This document shows positions 8,519 through 19,900 of a stretch of 64,000 bases of DNA, piece by piece; positions within the stretch are counted from its first letter, which is position 1; every line of letters starts with the position of its first letter. The translations under genes and the position numbers were made by a program. The notes under the pieces are model-generated. The model was not told the DNA's origin. It was given only the letters and a program-made list of their open reading frames with translations, and made no database searches. Source of the DNA: Planctomycetia bacterium (GTDB lineage: Bacteria > Planctomycetota > Planctomycetia > Gemmatales > HRBIN36); NCBI GenBank assembly GCA_016795155.1, contig JAEUIE010000016.1, positions 18,702 to 82,701 on the forward strand, read 5' to 3'.

Positions 8519-11500
8519 TTATAACCAGGTTATGATTGGGCTTAATGGACTAATACTTGTAGGACGCAGTGCCAACAAAGCCTGATACTGGAACACGATC
8601 AAGGGGTTATTCCTGTAGTTGATGCGTGGATCATTGATGGCGCCGGTAAGAGGTGGTACTCGGCGAATCAGGTCAATGCGTCCACCATTGACACCAAGTC
8701 CACCCAGGTCAAGGACACGATCACCACTGCGAAGTCCAGGACGTACATCATTGCAATTGTCAATGAGGATCAGATCAAAACCGGTGCCGGCATACATGGC
8801 ATCACGGCCGCCTGCTCCGTAGATCGTATCATCACCAGCTTCGCCGAAGATACTGTCGTCTCCTTCGTTGCCAATGAGGATGTCGCTGCCCAATCCGCCG
8901 AAGAGGTAGTCGTTGCCAAGTCGCCCTTCAAAGCGGTTGAACTCGCCCGCTCCAAAGAAGGCATCCGCCAGGCTACTGCCGACGATGTTCTCAATGGTGC
9001 TTTCGCTGGCGTTCGCCATGGCAATGCGACCAGCCGCCCCGGGCAAGGTCAGTGCGCCGTTGAACAGTCCCGAAGCTGTTTGGTTTCGCATGCCGAGAAC
9101 GCCGGGCGGTAGTCCAGGCGTTGGAGTGTTAGGTCGCTGCTGACCTGGCGTTAGTGGCGAGTTGATGGGAATAGGTGTTGGGCGAAGATTTACCAAGGCT
9201 GCGATGGTACGCTGGCTGTAATCGAGCGTATCGATACCATCGCCACCATTAATGAAGCCGTTGTCGAGGAGACGGCCATTGATAAAGCTGAACTGGTCGT
9301 CGCCTGCTTCGCCATTGAGGTTGATAATGCCCGGCGTGGCACCAGCCGTTGATTGAATAAAGAATCGATCGCGACCTGCACCGCCATTGAAGTTAGAGGT
9401 TGAGGTGGCAGGGATGGAATTAGCGCTGGTGGCAGTGATCTGGAACTGGTCATCACCATCATGGCCGTTGATGGTCATGGAAGTTTGCAACGTGTGGCCT
9501 TGCAGTTCGACATTGTCGTTACCTGAACCAAGGTCAAGTTGCATCACATTGCCCGAAGTGGAAGGATGAGTGTCGGGTGTAATGGTGATGATACCAATGG
9601 GTATGTTCAAACCACCATAACGGGTGACCTCAGTAACAGAGTTACGCCTGATGAGGTAATCGTACCCGGTCGTTTGCCCTTGCTCCTGAAGGAAGGTTTC
9701 GAAAAAATTAACTTCTAGACGGCTCTTGATATCGTCGAGCGTCTGGGCTGCGTTGCCCACGGTAAGCACAGAATTTGCCACATTACCTACGACAATGGTT
9801 CGGTTCCGATTGACATCAATCGGATTGCCAAGTGTAGAGACTACATGCCAGTTATTGACGGCTCCACCATTGGCCAGGAGAGTAAATCTGTCTGCAGGTA
9901 GATTTGCTGAAGTGTAGGTGATGACAGCAGGTGCGAGATTCGTTACTGCAGCATTCGTAATAATCACATTGTTGTTAGGGGTGGGCGTGGTGACATCGTA
10001 GAGCAGCAGTCTATCAACCGATCCACTTCCCATATCGACATCAACAGGAGCAAGGATGTTATCGAGATTGCCCACCAATCCGACGAGCCCACCCGTCATG
10101 GCCAGTGAATGCAACTGCACCACATCGGCTCCACTACCCATGGATGCATTGATGTTGCCGTTGTTGGCGCGGATGGCAAGAAAGTCGATGTCATCATCCC
10201 CGCTGATGTCTGTGATGCCGGTGCCTGTGGTGATGACCATGATATCATCGGAACCATCGCCGCCGCACACGGTCAGATTCGCTGAGCCGGTGTTGTTAAT
10301 GGTGAAAATATCATTGCCCTGCACGCCTGCAAGTGACATGTTCACAGCGGCAATGCTATTGATGATGAATGTATCGTTGGTTGTTCCACCAATGATGTTC
10401 TGAATGCCGGTGAAGCCTGCTGTCAGCAGCACACTGATAGTGCCTGTACCGCCACCCGTAATAGTGTAAGTTCTAGCTGCATTGTCACCGTAAATGGTGT
10501 TGCTGCCAGTTCCGCCATCAATACTACCGGTTAGTGTGCCGGGGGTGAGGAACCAGAAACGGTCATCGCCAGCGCCACCAGTCAGATTCTGTATATTCGT
10601 AAACCGTGTGGCAGGCGCTGCCGGGGTGACAATACTGATCGGACAGGGAATGGGGTCAGGCAGCAGTGGAGTCACGCTGCCGATAAAGAGTGTATCGATG
10701 GCCCCGCTGTTGGGACCCGTGATGCTGAAGGTGTGTCCAACGGCAATGTTGATGATAGTGTTCGTCCCCGCAGCACCATCAATATCACAGTTCAGTTGGC
10801 CCGCTGCTTGGAATGTGAAAACATCAATCAGAGTGCCGCCCACCAGATCACCGAAACCGGCAAAGGGCAGGGCATTGATCGTTCCAGAATCGATGGCAGT
10901 AATCTGCCAATCGTTATTGAGATTAGCTCCAATCAGCGTGCTGCAGGTACCCGGAGCAGAGTAGCCAATGAAATTGTTGATGTTGAAGAAATTGCCACCG
11001 ATGGCCGTCGCAGTGCTGTTGCTTAGATTAATGGTGACTGCAGAGCCATAGTTGGAATAATCGAGCGTATTGGTGCCACCAGCGATGCCATCAATATTGC
11101 CTGAAACAAAGCCTGCTGGAAGGAATGCAAAGCGGTCGTTGGCAGTGCCACCGGAGAGATGTTCATAACCACTGAACTGGATGACACCCTGGTAAACGCC
11201 ACCTTCTGCTGCCAATGTGCCTGTATCAGTTCCTGTCAGAGTGAACACCTGATTGAAATCAGGGCCATCGAGTTGATCATTGTTAAATCCAAAATCAACG
11301 GCCTGCACGCCTGCAACCGGCAAAGCAGTTGGGCTGGTGAAATTGAACAGCAGGATGTCATCACCAACACCGCTATTGATCAATACCTGGCTGTTGGATT
11401 GCAAAGTGCCCGTAATGGTTCCGATGGCGCCTGTGCCATTGAGCCCAAAACCCATGGTTAGAACATTCGCGCCAATTATGCCAGATGCCGTTACTGTCAG

Positions 11501-14395
11501 ATTAACGCCAGCAAACAGATTTAACTGACTGGCACCGGTCATGCTTCCCAGTACCGTAATATCCTGGCCAGTCACCAGCGAGATATTCTTGCCGGCAAGG
11601 GATGCTGATCCAACCGATTCCGATCCACTAATCTGCATGCCACCAGTGTTAAAACTATCACCAATGGTCATCAGACCTGCAGAGTTCAGTAGTGCAAATT
11701 CAGCGTCACTTATTCCGTAAGTAACTCCCAGAGATCCTACTGCAGTTCCGATTCCTATGACGGCATTGCCTGGTGTGGGAATCAGATTGATATTGCCTGC
11801 TCCACTGTTAACCGCTTGGGTTACAGCCAGGTCTGGTGATGTCAAGGTAACTGCACCGCCAGTCGTTGATATGCCATTCATGCCATCGACAACGCCGATG
11901 GTGAGCAAGGTACTGTTAGTAAAGCTTAATGGTGTTCCTGTAGTAGTACCGGCCAATGTGCCTACTGTGTTTGCGTTATTGAGAGTTACACCGCCAGGAG
12001 CTTCCAACGCAAGCTGTCCAACTGTTAGCGTACCTGGAGCCATTGAACTGATATTAGCAGCGGTGATCAGGTGCAGTGTGTTGAACAGAGCTGGGCTAAC
12101 TGCTGCGGTAATGGTGATGGCACCCGCGGTTGCATTGCCGATAGTAACTACACCAGCTGCAACGCGATCGAGTTCAAAATCGGTCAGCCCTAGATTGCTG
12201 CCTGTGCCATTGGTGCCGAGGTCAATCGGACGGCCAACGGAAACAGTTTGAAAGGTAACGCGAGCAGTGCCAGCATTGATAATATCCTGAACATCAACAA
12301 TCTCGACATCATCTGCATTGATCGTAATGTTGCCACCAACTCCGCCTGCAGTGGTCAGGTTCACCAGATCGGTGCGAACCCCAAACAAACCGGGGGCTGG
12401 ATTGTTGCCCGTGTTGAGTTCAAATTCGCCACCGGGGCCTGTAGTAATGGTGATAGTTCCGCCAAAGGTGGCCATGCGGCTGTCGCGGGTATTGGTCTGG
12501 ATCAGTCTGATATCGCGACCTGCTGCAGCAATGAGATTACCTGAAACAAATCCAGCACCGGCATCTACATAGGTATTCTCATCGACGATGATGTCGCGAC
12601 CTGCATTCAGCGTGACATTATTCGCAGCACGGACATCACCATAGTCGTTGAATGGGTTGGCATCGCCATTGGAGAAGCCAAACCGGAGATCACGACCTGC
12701 ATTTAGAACGATGGCACTGCTCGATGAGGCGATGGCTGCTTCAAAAGGTGCACCACTGGAACTGACAGGATTGCCACCGCTGGTAATCAGATCGATGCCA
12801 ACATTGATGGTGACTTGCCCAGGCGCCTGGATGATTTCACTAAAGTTCAGAACCTGAATCGTGCCTACTGCGTTGAGTTCGATATTCCCGGTTGCCCCAG
12901 TGTTCCTGATTCCCAGCACACCCGGTGCGACATTGCCAACATCAAAACTGCCTGCATCAGAAAGAAAAATTCCGCCTGTAAATGTTGCAGCTTCGATGAA
13001 ATTTACATTGGTTTCGAGGCTGCCAATGGCGCCTGAAGAACCTATGCCGGTCGCAGCTTGCAAAAGCAGGCGATCAGAAACCAGATTAATGGTACCTGCA
13101 GGGGGATCATTATTGTCAACAATGGCAGCGTTAACTGAGGAAATACTGATCAAACCCGAAGCAGTTACCGTGTTGAGAAAAACAGTGCCTTGGGCAACAA
13201 GAGTTGCATCACCAGCAGGCACATTGATGTTTTGGACAGTAACGGAATCGAGTTCATTCAGGAAAATGCTGCCAACACCAGTTGAAACCGCATTAAGTGT
13301 TCCTGCGTTGATATTGACCGGATTTACTGCTGTACCAATACTGGTGCCAGTATTCAGATTAACATTGGAACCCTGCAGTAGACCACCTGCACTTCCAGTG
13401 ATCACGCCGGAAGCGTTAACGGTGATATTGCCAGCAGTCTGGAAGGCACTGCTGACATTGACTGTTTCAGCAAACATGGTTGCTGAGTTGCTGACTAGAT
13501 TAACAGGGCCATTGAGCAGGATGGTGTCGTTATCAGCGTTTCCGTCAATCAGAAGGGTCGCAGTCAGATCAAGTGCAGGCGCAACACTTGAGAACTGCAT
13601 GGTATCGTTGCCATCGAACAGGTTGATGGTGAGTGAACTGGTTGGATTCTGAAAGACTGTGGTTTCAAATGTGTTGTTCATGCTGCGCAATTGCAGGATA
13701 TTGTTGCCTGCTATGCCTTCATCTTCGAGGATGGCATTGTCATCAGTGCTTGGCAGGTTGAACACCAGATCAGCAATGGTGAGTCCGCTGATGTCGATGG
13801 GTTCCAAGCCCTGGAACTGTACCAGTTCGCCATCTAGCAGGATGATGCCGTCGCTGAGGTTGAAAAAATCGACCGATGCTTGGGTTACTGCTGCTCCACC
13901 AGTGATGATCAGCTTGTCGCCTGGTTTGGTTTCCGGCGAGTTGCCATTGAAGGTGATGAATTTCGTGAAGGAACCCAGTGAACGATCCACGGTAAGTGTA
14001 TCTTCGCCATCAAGAGTATTGACAAGAATACTGACTCCCGTGGCTGCTCCAAAGGGAACGGTTACCGTGTTCGTATTGTCGCCCGAAGCACCCGGTATGG
14101 TAGTAGTGAGGATAAGGTTTGGATCCTGAATAATCCAGCGGCTGTTGGCATCATCTGACCAGATGGTCAGGGTATCGTGATTGGATGAGCCATCGTTATC
14201 GGTACCAATGTCGGTGATGTTCAGGTTGCCAAAAAAATCGACACTAATCAGAGTATTGGCAGGTGTCAGTCGGTCTTCCAGATATTCGAATGAGAGTTTA
14301 TGATTGTGTGTTGTGCGATTTGCCCTGAAGACGTTAGATACTGTGCCGGAATTGCGACGTAGCCAGCGGGAAAAGCAACGACGGAGAAAGGACAT
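8519..14395 (-). CDS. Giant secreted surface protein with beta-rich repeats and C-terminal RTX repeats
   Basis: About 1958 residues from ATG 14395; an in-frame upstream ATG at 14476 would add 27 residues. The N-terminus has a basic segment followed by LSFEYLEDRLTPANT, the short motif that planctomycetes place at the start of many very large exported proteins. The body is a long series of Gly/Asn/Thr-rich beta strands (GNITVNASGVITGS, AGRDIRLIQTN), resembling filamentous-haemagglutinin and calcium-binding hemolysin-type repeats. Modules of the form GG-x-NDRF...IDG-x-GGTNT recur three or four times near the middle. RTX nonapeptides lie close to the C-terminus. It should be exported and bind calcium at the cell surface, perhaps in adhesion or as part of the wall. 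It is probably co-transcribed with the Fae-family gene. Confidence 0.88.
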   Translation of the reverse strand: MSFLRRCFSRWLRRNSGTVSNVFRANRTTHNHKLSFEYLEDRLTPANTLISVDFFGNLNITDIGTDNDGSSNHDTLTIWSDDANSRWIIQDPNLILTTTIPGASGDNTNTVTVPFGAATGVSILVNTLDGEDTLTVDRSLGSFTKFITFNGNSPETKPGDKLIITGGAAVTQASVDFFNLSDGIILLDGELVQFQGLEPIDISGLTIADLVFNLPSTDDNAILEDEGIAGNNILQLRSMNNTFETTVFQNPTSSLTINLFDGNDTMQFSSVAPALDLTATLLIDGNADNDTILLNGPVNLVSNSATMFAETVNVSSAFQTAGNITVNASGVITGSAGGLLQGSNVNLNTGTSIGTAVNPVNINAGTLNAVSTGVGSIFLNELDSVTVQNINVPAGDATLVAQGTVFLNTVTASGLISISSVNAAIVDNNDPPAGTINLVSDRLLLQAATGIGSSGAIGSLETNVNFIEAATFTGGIFLSDAGSFDVGNVAPGVLGIRNTGATGNIELNAVGTIQVLNFSEIIQAPGQVTINVGIDLITSGGNPVSSSGAPFEAAIASSSSAIVLNAGRDLRFGFSNGDANPFNDYGDVRAANNVTLNAGRDIIVDENTYVDAGAGFVSGNLIAAAGRDIRLIQTNTRDSRMATFGGTITITTGPGGEFELNTGNNPAPGLFGVRTDLVNLTTAGGVGGNITINADDVEIVDVQDIINAGTARVTFQTVSVGRPIDLGTNGTGSNLGLTDFELDRVAAGVVTIGNATAGAITITAAVSPALFNTLHLITAANISSMAPGTLTVGQLALEAPGGVTLNNANTVGTLAGTTTGTPLSFTNSTLLTIGVVDGMNGISTTGGAVTLTSPDLAVTQAVNSGAGNINLIPTPGNAVIGIGTAVGSLGVTYGISDAEFALLNSAGLMTIGDSFNTGGMQISGSESVGSASLAGKNISLVTGQDITVLGSMTGASQLNLFAGVNLTVTASGIIGANVLTMGFGLNGTGAIGTITGTLQSNSQVLINSGVGDDILLFNFTSPTALPVAGVQAVDFGFNNDQLDGPDFNQVFTLTGTDTGTLAAEGGVYQGVIQFSGYEHLSGGTANDRFAFLPAGFVSGNIDGIAGGTNTLDYSNYGSAVTINLSNSTATAIGGNFFNINNFIGYSAPGTCSTLIGANLNNDWQITAIDSGTINALPFAGFGDLVGGTLIDVFTFQAAGQLNCDIDGAAGTNTIINIAVGHTFSITGPNSGAIDTLFIGSVTPLLPDPIPCPISIVTPAAPATRFTNIQNLTGGAGDDRFWFLTPGTLTGSIDGGTGSNTIYGDNAARTYTITGGGTGTISVLLTAGFTGIQNIIGGTTNDTFIINSIAAVNMSLAGVQGNDIFTINNTGSANLTVCGGDGSDDIMVITTGTGITDISGDDDIDFLAIRANNGNINASMGSGADVVQLHSLAMTGGLVGLVGNLDNILAPVDVDMGSGSVDRLLLYDVTTPTPNNNVIITNAAVTNLAPAVITYTSANLPADRFTLLANGGAVNNWHVVSTLGNPIDVNRNRTIVVGNVANSVLTVGNAAQTLDDIKSRLEVNFFETFLQEQGQTTGYDYLIRRNSVTEVTRYGGLNIPIGIITITPDTHPSTSGNVMQLDLGSGNDNVELQGHTLQTSMTINGHDGDDQFQITATSANSIPATSTSNFNGGAGRDRFFIQSTAGATPGIINLNGEAGDDQFSFINGRLLDNGFINGGDGIDTLDYSQRTIAALVNLRPTPIPINSPLTPGQQRPNTPTPGLPPGVLGMRNQTASGLFNGALTLPGAAGRIAMANASESTIENIVGSSLADAFFGAGEFNRFEGRLGNDYLFGGLGSDILIGNEGDDSIFGEAGDDTIYGAGGRDAMYAGTGFDLILIDNCNDVRPGLRSGDRVLDLGGLGVNGGRIDLIRRVPPLTGAINDPRINYRNNPLIVFQYQALLALRPTSISPLSPIITWL
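8775..8928 (-). repeat. RTX calcium-binding nonapeptide repeats
   Basis: Tandem GGxGxDxUx units within the C-terminal part of the giant protein (GNDYLFGGLGSDIL, GDDSIFGEAGDDTIYG). Such repeats fold into a calcium-bound parallel beta-roll and usually lie near the export end of secreted proteins. Confidence 0.85.
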
Positions 14396-14661
14396 GGAAC
14401 ACCTGTCAGTGGTTGATGTAATAAGCAAGAAGTATTCAGCAGGCGACAATCTAACATAGGTTATGAATATTGACAAAACATATTGCCCATCTTGTCTATT
14501 TTAACAGATCTGGAGATAGCATTCGGCGCGTAGTTAAATTCGCTACAACTTGCATAAACCGAAACAACGACTCAAATTGAGTTCTTTCACAGAACGCTTG
14601 TTCGATGTTATGAGTCTGGCGCACTGATGAAGTTCGTAATGCCTGATCTATAAAGAGCCAA

Positions 14662-15567
14662 ATGGAAAAGACCCTCAAACAGGGAATGTTATTTGGATTG
14701 ACAGCATATGGACTATGGGGAGTTATCCCCATCTACTTCCGAATGCTCACGGACATTACCAAATCGTACGAAATACTTGCACATCGCGTTGTCTGGTCAG
14801 CCCTGTTCCTCATATGTATCCTCGTCATGATGAATTCTCAATGGGGAACCGTAATCAGTGTATTCCGAAGACCACGAATGCTCCTGACACTCCTGTTGAG
14901 TTCAGTGCTAATCGCACTCAACTGGTTTGTTTACATCTACGGCGTGGAAACCAAGCGGGTGGTGCATTGTTCGCTGGGCTACTTTATAACCCCACTGGTG
15001 AATGTTGCCTTGGGTGTTATATTGCTCAATGAAAAAATCCGGTTCTGGCAGGGCATTGCACTTGGATGTGGAGTTGTAGGTATGCTCCTTATGGCCAGCC
15101 TGGCTGATTCCTTCCCATGGATCGCACTCAGCCTGGCAGCTACTTTCAGTTCGTATGGTTTGATGAGAAAACTGCAACCTGTCGACACGTTAACCGGTGT
15201 GACTATTGAAACATGGATACTGGCTCCCATCGCAGTTCTTTATCTGTTCATGCAGGGAACAGCGTGGCAAACCTCAAGTCGACACGAACATTGGCTTTTG
15301 ATTCTCTCTGGACCAGCAACCGTCATTCCACTTTTCTGCTTTGGACAGGCAGCACGACTCTTGCCTTTATCCACGCTTGGTTTTTTGCAATACCTATCGC
15401 CAAGTATGCAGTTTCTGGTTGCGGTTTTCTATTTTCATGAACCTATGAACACCATGCAGGCAATGGCTTTCGCAGTTGTCTGGGTTGGCTTGTTGATCTA
15501 TTCTTTTGATCTAGTACTTGCACAAACGGGTAAAAAGAGGATTAAAAAATTGAGCAAAGGCGAATAA
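14662..15567 (+). CDS. rarD: RarD-type EamA/DMT-superfamily transporter
   Basis: A 301-residue protein with about ten hydrophobic segments. The opening GMLFGLTAYGLWGVIPIYF, the stretch LAHRVVWSALFL near residue 40 and LIALNWFVYIYGV around residue 90 are the distinctive marks of RarD within the drug/metabolite transporter superfamily. FLQYLSPSMQFLVAVFYFHEP near the C-terminus completes the match. Substrate is uncertain: the E. coli name (chloramphenicol-sensitive) is historical. The gene starts at ATG 14662, divergent from the giant protein across about 265 bases in which I see no clear operator. It stands alone, ending 186 bases before the TadE genes. Confidence 0.9.
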   Translation: MEKTLKQGMLFGLTAYGLWGVIPIYFRMLTDITKSYEILAHRVVWSALFLICILVMMNSQWGTVISVFRRPRMLLTLLLSSVLIALNWFVYIYGVETKRVVHCSLGYFITPLVNVALGVILLNEKIRFWQGIALGCGVVGMLLMASLADSFPWIALSLAATFSSYGLMRKLQPVDTLTGVTIETWILAPIAVLYLFMQGTAWQTSSRHEHWLLILSGPATVIPLFCFGQAARLLPLSTLGFLQYLSPSMQFLVAVFYFHEPMNTMQAMAFAVVWVGLLIYSFDLVLAQTGKKRIKKLSKGE

Positions 15568-15653
15568 TATGGGACGATTAGCTAAAATGGACAGAATTAT
15601 TTTGGTAGAATAACATCAGAAATGTTGATTTTGACGAAAATTCTATCACGCAT

Positions 15654-15681
15654 TTGCATGCTCGAATTGGTAACCTATAGT
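15654..15681 (+). promoter_or_regulatory. Possible promoter of the TadE/TadG operon
   Basis: TTGCAT (15654-15659), a 16-base spacer, then TATAGT (15676-15681), 72 bases before the first TadE start codon. It lies in a visibly AT-rich intergenic stretch. The match is moderate and unproven. Confidence 0.35.
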
Positions 15682-15753
15682 AGTGTGGATTGTTTCCAGA
15701 GGCAGGGATGGTCTCTTCGTACCAGACACGGTTGTTGATGCAGGAGGTTTCTC

Positions 15754-16341
15754 ATGCGTCGTCCATCACAAAATAAACACCGCGCTGGAGTTGCAGTAGT
15801 TGAAACTGCAGTTCTTCTGCTGCCTATTTTTATCTTCACGCTGTTTGGGGTCTGGGAAGTTGGTCGTCTATTGCAGACGCATCAGATTGTATCCAATGCA
15901 GCCAGAGAAGGTTCCAGGCAGGCTTCTACTGGGCAAAGAACCTCCAGCACGAATCACCCTGAACTGCCTTTCAATGCAGACTACGAAGTTCAAAAGGCTG
16001 TAGAGAACTATCTTCGCAATTCAGGTTTGCCTCTAACTGACTCAGGCGGTGCAACCGTTTTCACGGTTCGTGTGCAAAATGTTTCTAAAGGTCTGACTGC
16101 AGATTATCCCACTGGCACAACGCCTGCACAGGACCCGGTATCCAGTAGTGTGCAGGATATCAATAATGGCAATGATGTGTTGCTGGTAACGGTAACCTAT
16201 CCCTACAGCATGGTGCGGTGGTCGCCTGGACAATTTTTTGTTCCCAATAACCGGATGATTTCCATTACATCACGCTGGTACAGTCTGAAAGATATCCCCA
16301 TTGTGGTGGATACCAATATCCCCGGGGCACCTATTCCATAA
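15754..16341 (+). CDS. TadE-like pseudopilin
   Basis: A 195-residue protein with a short basic head followed by GVAVVETAVLLLPIFIFTLFG, the TadE signature: a pseudopilin-type hydrophobic helix with a conserved glutamate. The following AREGSRQASTG is also typical of the family. TadE proteins are minor components of Flp/Tad pili or of related envelope structures and are anchored by the N-terminal helix. GGAGG lies six bases before ATG 15754. It is first in a three-gene set with a second TadE (nine bases downstream) and a TadG-like protein. None of the other Tad machinery (secretin, CpaF ATPase, Flp pilin, prepilin peptidase) is in this window. Confidence 0.85.
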   Translation: MRRPSQNKHRAGVAVVETAVLLLPIFIFTLFGVWEVGRLLQTHQIVSNAAREGSRQASTGQRTSSTNHPELPFNADYEVQKAVENYLRNSGLPLTDSGGATVFTVRVQNVSKGLTADYPTGTTPAQDPVSSSVQDINNGNDVLLVTVTYPYSMVRWSPGQFFVPNNRMISITSRWYSLKDIPIVVDTNIPGAPIP

Positions 16342-16350
16342 GGGGAATCC

Positions 16351-16854
16351 ATGCGATTAGCACAGTTAAAATACAGGAAACGACGAGGTGGGTATACGCT
16401 TGAAATGGCGTTTATGCTTCCACTGGTTTTGCTGTTTCTCTTTGCCATTCTGGAATATGGCCGATATGTGATGACCCGCAATCAATTGGAAAATGCGGTT
16501 CGTGAAGCAGCACGAGTTGCTGCAGCACGCACGAATGATCGTACAACTGCGGAGATCACGGCCATCGTCAATAATTACATGGCACTCTACAACGTGCAGG
16601 TAAGCTCACCTGTGGTTGCGGTATTCAAAGCGGATCCTGTAACCAAAACACCACTGGATGCCAATGATATTCCAACCGTGATTGCCAATGCCCCGTTTAA
16701 CAATGCCAAGTTCGGTCAGGGAATCTGTGTGCAGGTGACCGGGACTTACAACACTCTTTTCGGTGGCATTGCATTAAATCAACAGACGAGTGCCAGAATT
16801 GGCGCTTCGTTTCCGGTGAACGTCTTTTCCATCATGTACAGTGAAGGAAACTAG
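16351..16854 (+). CDS. Second TadE-like pseudopilin
   Basis: A 167-residue paralogue of the preceding gene. After a basic RKRRGG stretch comes YTLEMAFMLPLVLLFLFAILEYGRYVM, split here as the TadE helix with its conserved glutamate, followed by NAVREAARVAAAR. The C-terminal 110 residues are a small extracytoplasmic domain. GGGGAA precedes ATG 16351. The gene sits between TadE 1 and the TadG-like protein with gaps of 9 and 86 bases, so the three are likely one transcript and may form a heteromeric complex. Confidence 0.85.
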   Translation: MRLAQLKYRKRRGGYTLEMAFMLPLVLLFLFAILEYGRYVMTRNQLENAVREAARVAAARTNDRTTAEITAIVNNYMALYNVQVSSPVVAVFKADPVTKTPLDANDIPTVIANAPFNNAKFGQGICVQVTGTYNTLFGGIALNQQTSARIGASFPVNVFSIMYSEGN

Positions 16855-16940
16855 CACCAGTCTTTGAATTGGAAGATAGGTACATTGCAACAATTGGCTG
16901 CACCGCCTTGCAGCCAGTGACAGAGAAAGACAGGACCATC

Positions 16941-19900
16941 ATGACTCTATCACATCAGTTTTGGCATCGCAATTTGCGAACGCGACCAGGCGCCATTATC
17001 GTTCTTGCCACGTTGACACTGGTGGTGATATTCACCTTTGTTGCCCTGGCGATTGATTTGAGTATGAAAGCACTGGCTCGTAACCAGTGTCAGAATGCAG
17101 CCGATGCTGCAGCAATTACCGGGGCCCGCTCTTTGACAGGTGACCCTTCAACGGGTTATAACCTGGCCAACGTGCTGCCTAATTCGCAGGCAGCAGCCGG
17201 GAACAACTACATCCTCGGACAGGCTATCAACCCTTCTACCCAAGTCTCCATCACACCAGGACATTATTACTACAACCAGGCAACAGCAAGCTTTGTGGCC
17301 TCCACCGATCCTGGTGCTCCTGCTATCAACATCACTCCCTTGCCTCCTAATACTCTGGTGAAGGCTGATGTAACTCACAATGCGCCGAGTTATTTTTCCC
17401 GCATCCTCGGCTATACCTCGATGAATACCCAGGCGACTGCAACAGCCATTCACAGACCACGAGATATAGTCATGGTGGTGGACTTTTCCCACTCCATGGC
17501 CTTCGACAGCTTAATGGCTACGCCACTGGCGAATACCAGTAACACCATTGACCGCACCAATACGCAGTCAGGCACCACAGAAAATCCAACCATGGGACAT
17601 TATTCCCATGCAACTCGATTTCCGCTTCGGGGCACTACGCCGTTTCAGCACATTACGGGTGAAATTGTCGGAGTGAATAATCTCTTTGCGGAAGGCCCAG
17701 GTGGAGATCCGCCAGTCGTTGAAGATTTTTATCAGGATGCTGCTCCGTTTGGAAATACCACCAAGGCATTCAATAAAAACGATACTCCGGGTGGTGCAAC
17801 CTACTTGCGCAATGCTTCCAACAACTTCTACATTGCTCGCAATGTCAATGAAGTGGTAAACCGCGCGGTTGGTTCAACATCCACAACAGTGGCTGCACCT
17901 TTTGACAATATGGATCCTGCTTCAAGTACTGCAGGTTATGGTGTTAATTTCAAGAGTTACATTGAAGGACCCGGATATTGGGGCAAGACTTTCTTCATCT
18001 GGCCACCTGATCCTCGTGGTTCAACGATCCCCAACGATATTTCAGCATCCAATGATGCTAAAGACTGGAGACAGCGATTTTTCATCGAAGATGATGCAGG
18101 AGAAGTGGCAGCTCCACCCCCGCCTCCTCCACCACCTCCACCACCGCCACCTCCGCCTCCGGCAGGTCCACCACCTCCTCCGCCACCACCTCCTCCGCCT
18201 CCTCCACCGCCTCCGCCTCCAGGGCCACCACCGCCACCACCGCCACCTCCACCGCCGCCTCCACCACCGCCTCCGCCTCCCCCTGGTGGAACTGACATGG
18301 CTTTACAGAGTGTAACAGTGACTTCAAGGCCATTGCGAAATAATGCCTTACTCTGGTATGCACGCACCAACTGGAATACGACCCCTTCACCGGGAACGTA
18401 CTATCAAGCACCTCAGACTCTAGGCACAGGGACAACAGGAATCGGCACGCCTGTAGCACCTCATACCGTGGTTCGGTTTAATCCGACACGAGAACATAAT
18501 GTTCAAAACATGAGTGGTGCGACTACACAATCGCTTATTGCCTATAACAATTCTTCTTATCTAGGCGCAGGAACACGGCGCTATTGCATGCGTATCAACT
18601 ACGATGCTATTTTGTACTGGTTGAAAAACATGGACGGCAATTCGGGAGCAAATCCCTTCCCGAGTGTCATGCGGGCGGGTGGCATACTCTTTTACGATGC
18701 TATTCCGGATACTATCACCAGTCCGCGTGGCAACATGCCCACTACGACGCAGGCGCAACGCAACGAACGATTCTGGAAAGAATACATCGATTACGTTCTG
18801 GGATTTTACGAGAATAATTCGTCAAATGGTCATCCCTTCCTAGGTGGCGGTACGAGAAGCTGGAACAACCAGGCCATGCGAAAGTCAGGTTATGGTTGGG
18901 ATATTGGAATTGATGAGACTGCAGCAACTGGTACGAATCAATTCCCCATGGCAAACAACTCGAATCAGTGTGTCATCAATGTTCGTCCGGTTGGTTCTGA
19001 CGCACGATATATGAACTATCGTGACAGTCCTATGCGACCTAAAACCAGGTATTGGTTTGGTCCGCTGACCATGCTTGATTTCATCGAGAATTATAACTTC
19101 AACAGCTATACTAATACAGCTGGCCAGACAGGTTCTCGATTCTGGCTTCCAGGCACCGCACATCAGGCACCGATGTGGCAGCTGAAAGTAGGTGTCCAAA
19201 CGGTGATCGGCGATGTGCGCAACAATCATCCAAATGACTACCTTGCCGTAGTGGGCTTCAGTGTGCCAGCTTACAACAATGGACCTTCAGGTGGCAGTTC
19301 GACAACTCAGCCGGGATACTTCAATCAGGTGCTTTCGCCGCTTTCGCCGTTGTTTAACAACAACTACAAGCGTATGGTGAATTCGATCTGGTTCCCGCGA
19401 AAAGTGATTAATTCAACTCCCTACACTGAAATTCACCCATTCGATGCTGCGGGGATGAATACGATTCCACGAGCAATTCGTGGAACGTGTAGTCCCATGG
19501 CATTTGCATTGGCCTATAACCAGTTCAGTGGCGAAACCACCATGAAGAATTACAATCCGGTCCCTGCGCCTGATTATGAAGCGGGTGGTAATGGACGAAA
19601 CGGCGCTCAACGGCTCATCATCTATGAAACCGATGGCGTCTCATCAGCTACTTCATTCCTGCTTGGAACTGAGACGGATTCTTCACATCTGGTGCGCAAC
19701 CAGCACCGATCCTATTTTAAAGTGCGTTGGCGTGATTCAGGTGGTTCACCCGAATACCCGGATGGCGTGTACGGCCCTGTGGATGATGCAGTTACACAAA
19801 CCAAAACCATGTGTGACATCATCACCAGCAAAACCACCGATGCCGTGCCCGGCTTTGCTACCAATACCAAGCCTGTTACGATCCACTGTATCGCTTTCGG

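Noticed and set aside
12861..13652. Open frame (263 codons) antisense to the giant surface protein
   Set aside because: Low-complexity Pro/Ala/Leu translation arising from the repeat-rich sense strand.
18114..18284. Tandem CCN tract as a CRISPR-like or microsatellite repeat
   Set aside because: It is in frame in a protein-coding gene, with mixed synonymous codons and no spacer-repeat structure.
17957..18459. Poly-glycine and poly-valine/glutamate frames opposite the polyproline tract
   Set aside because: Artefact of reading the CCN repeat in other frames.
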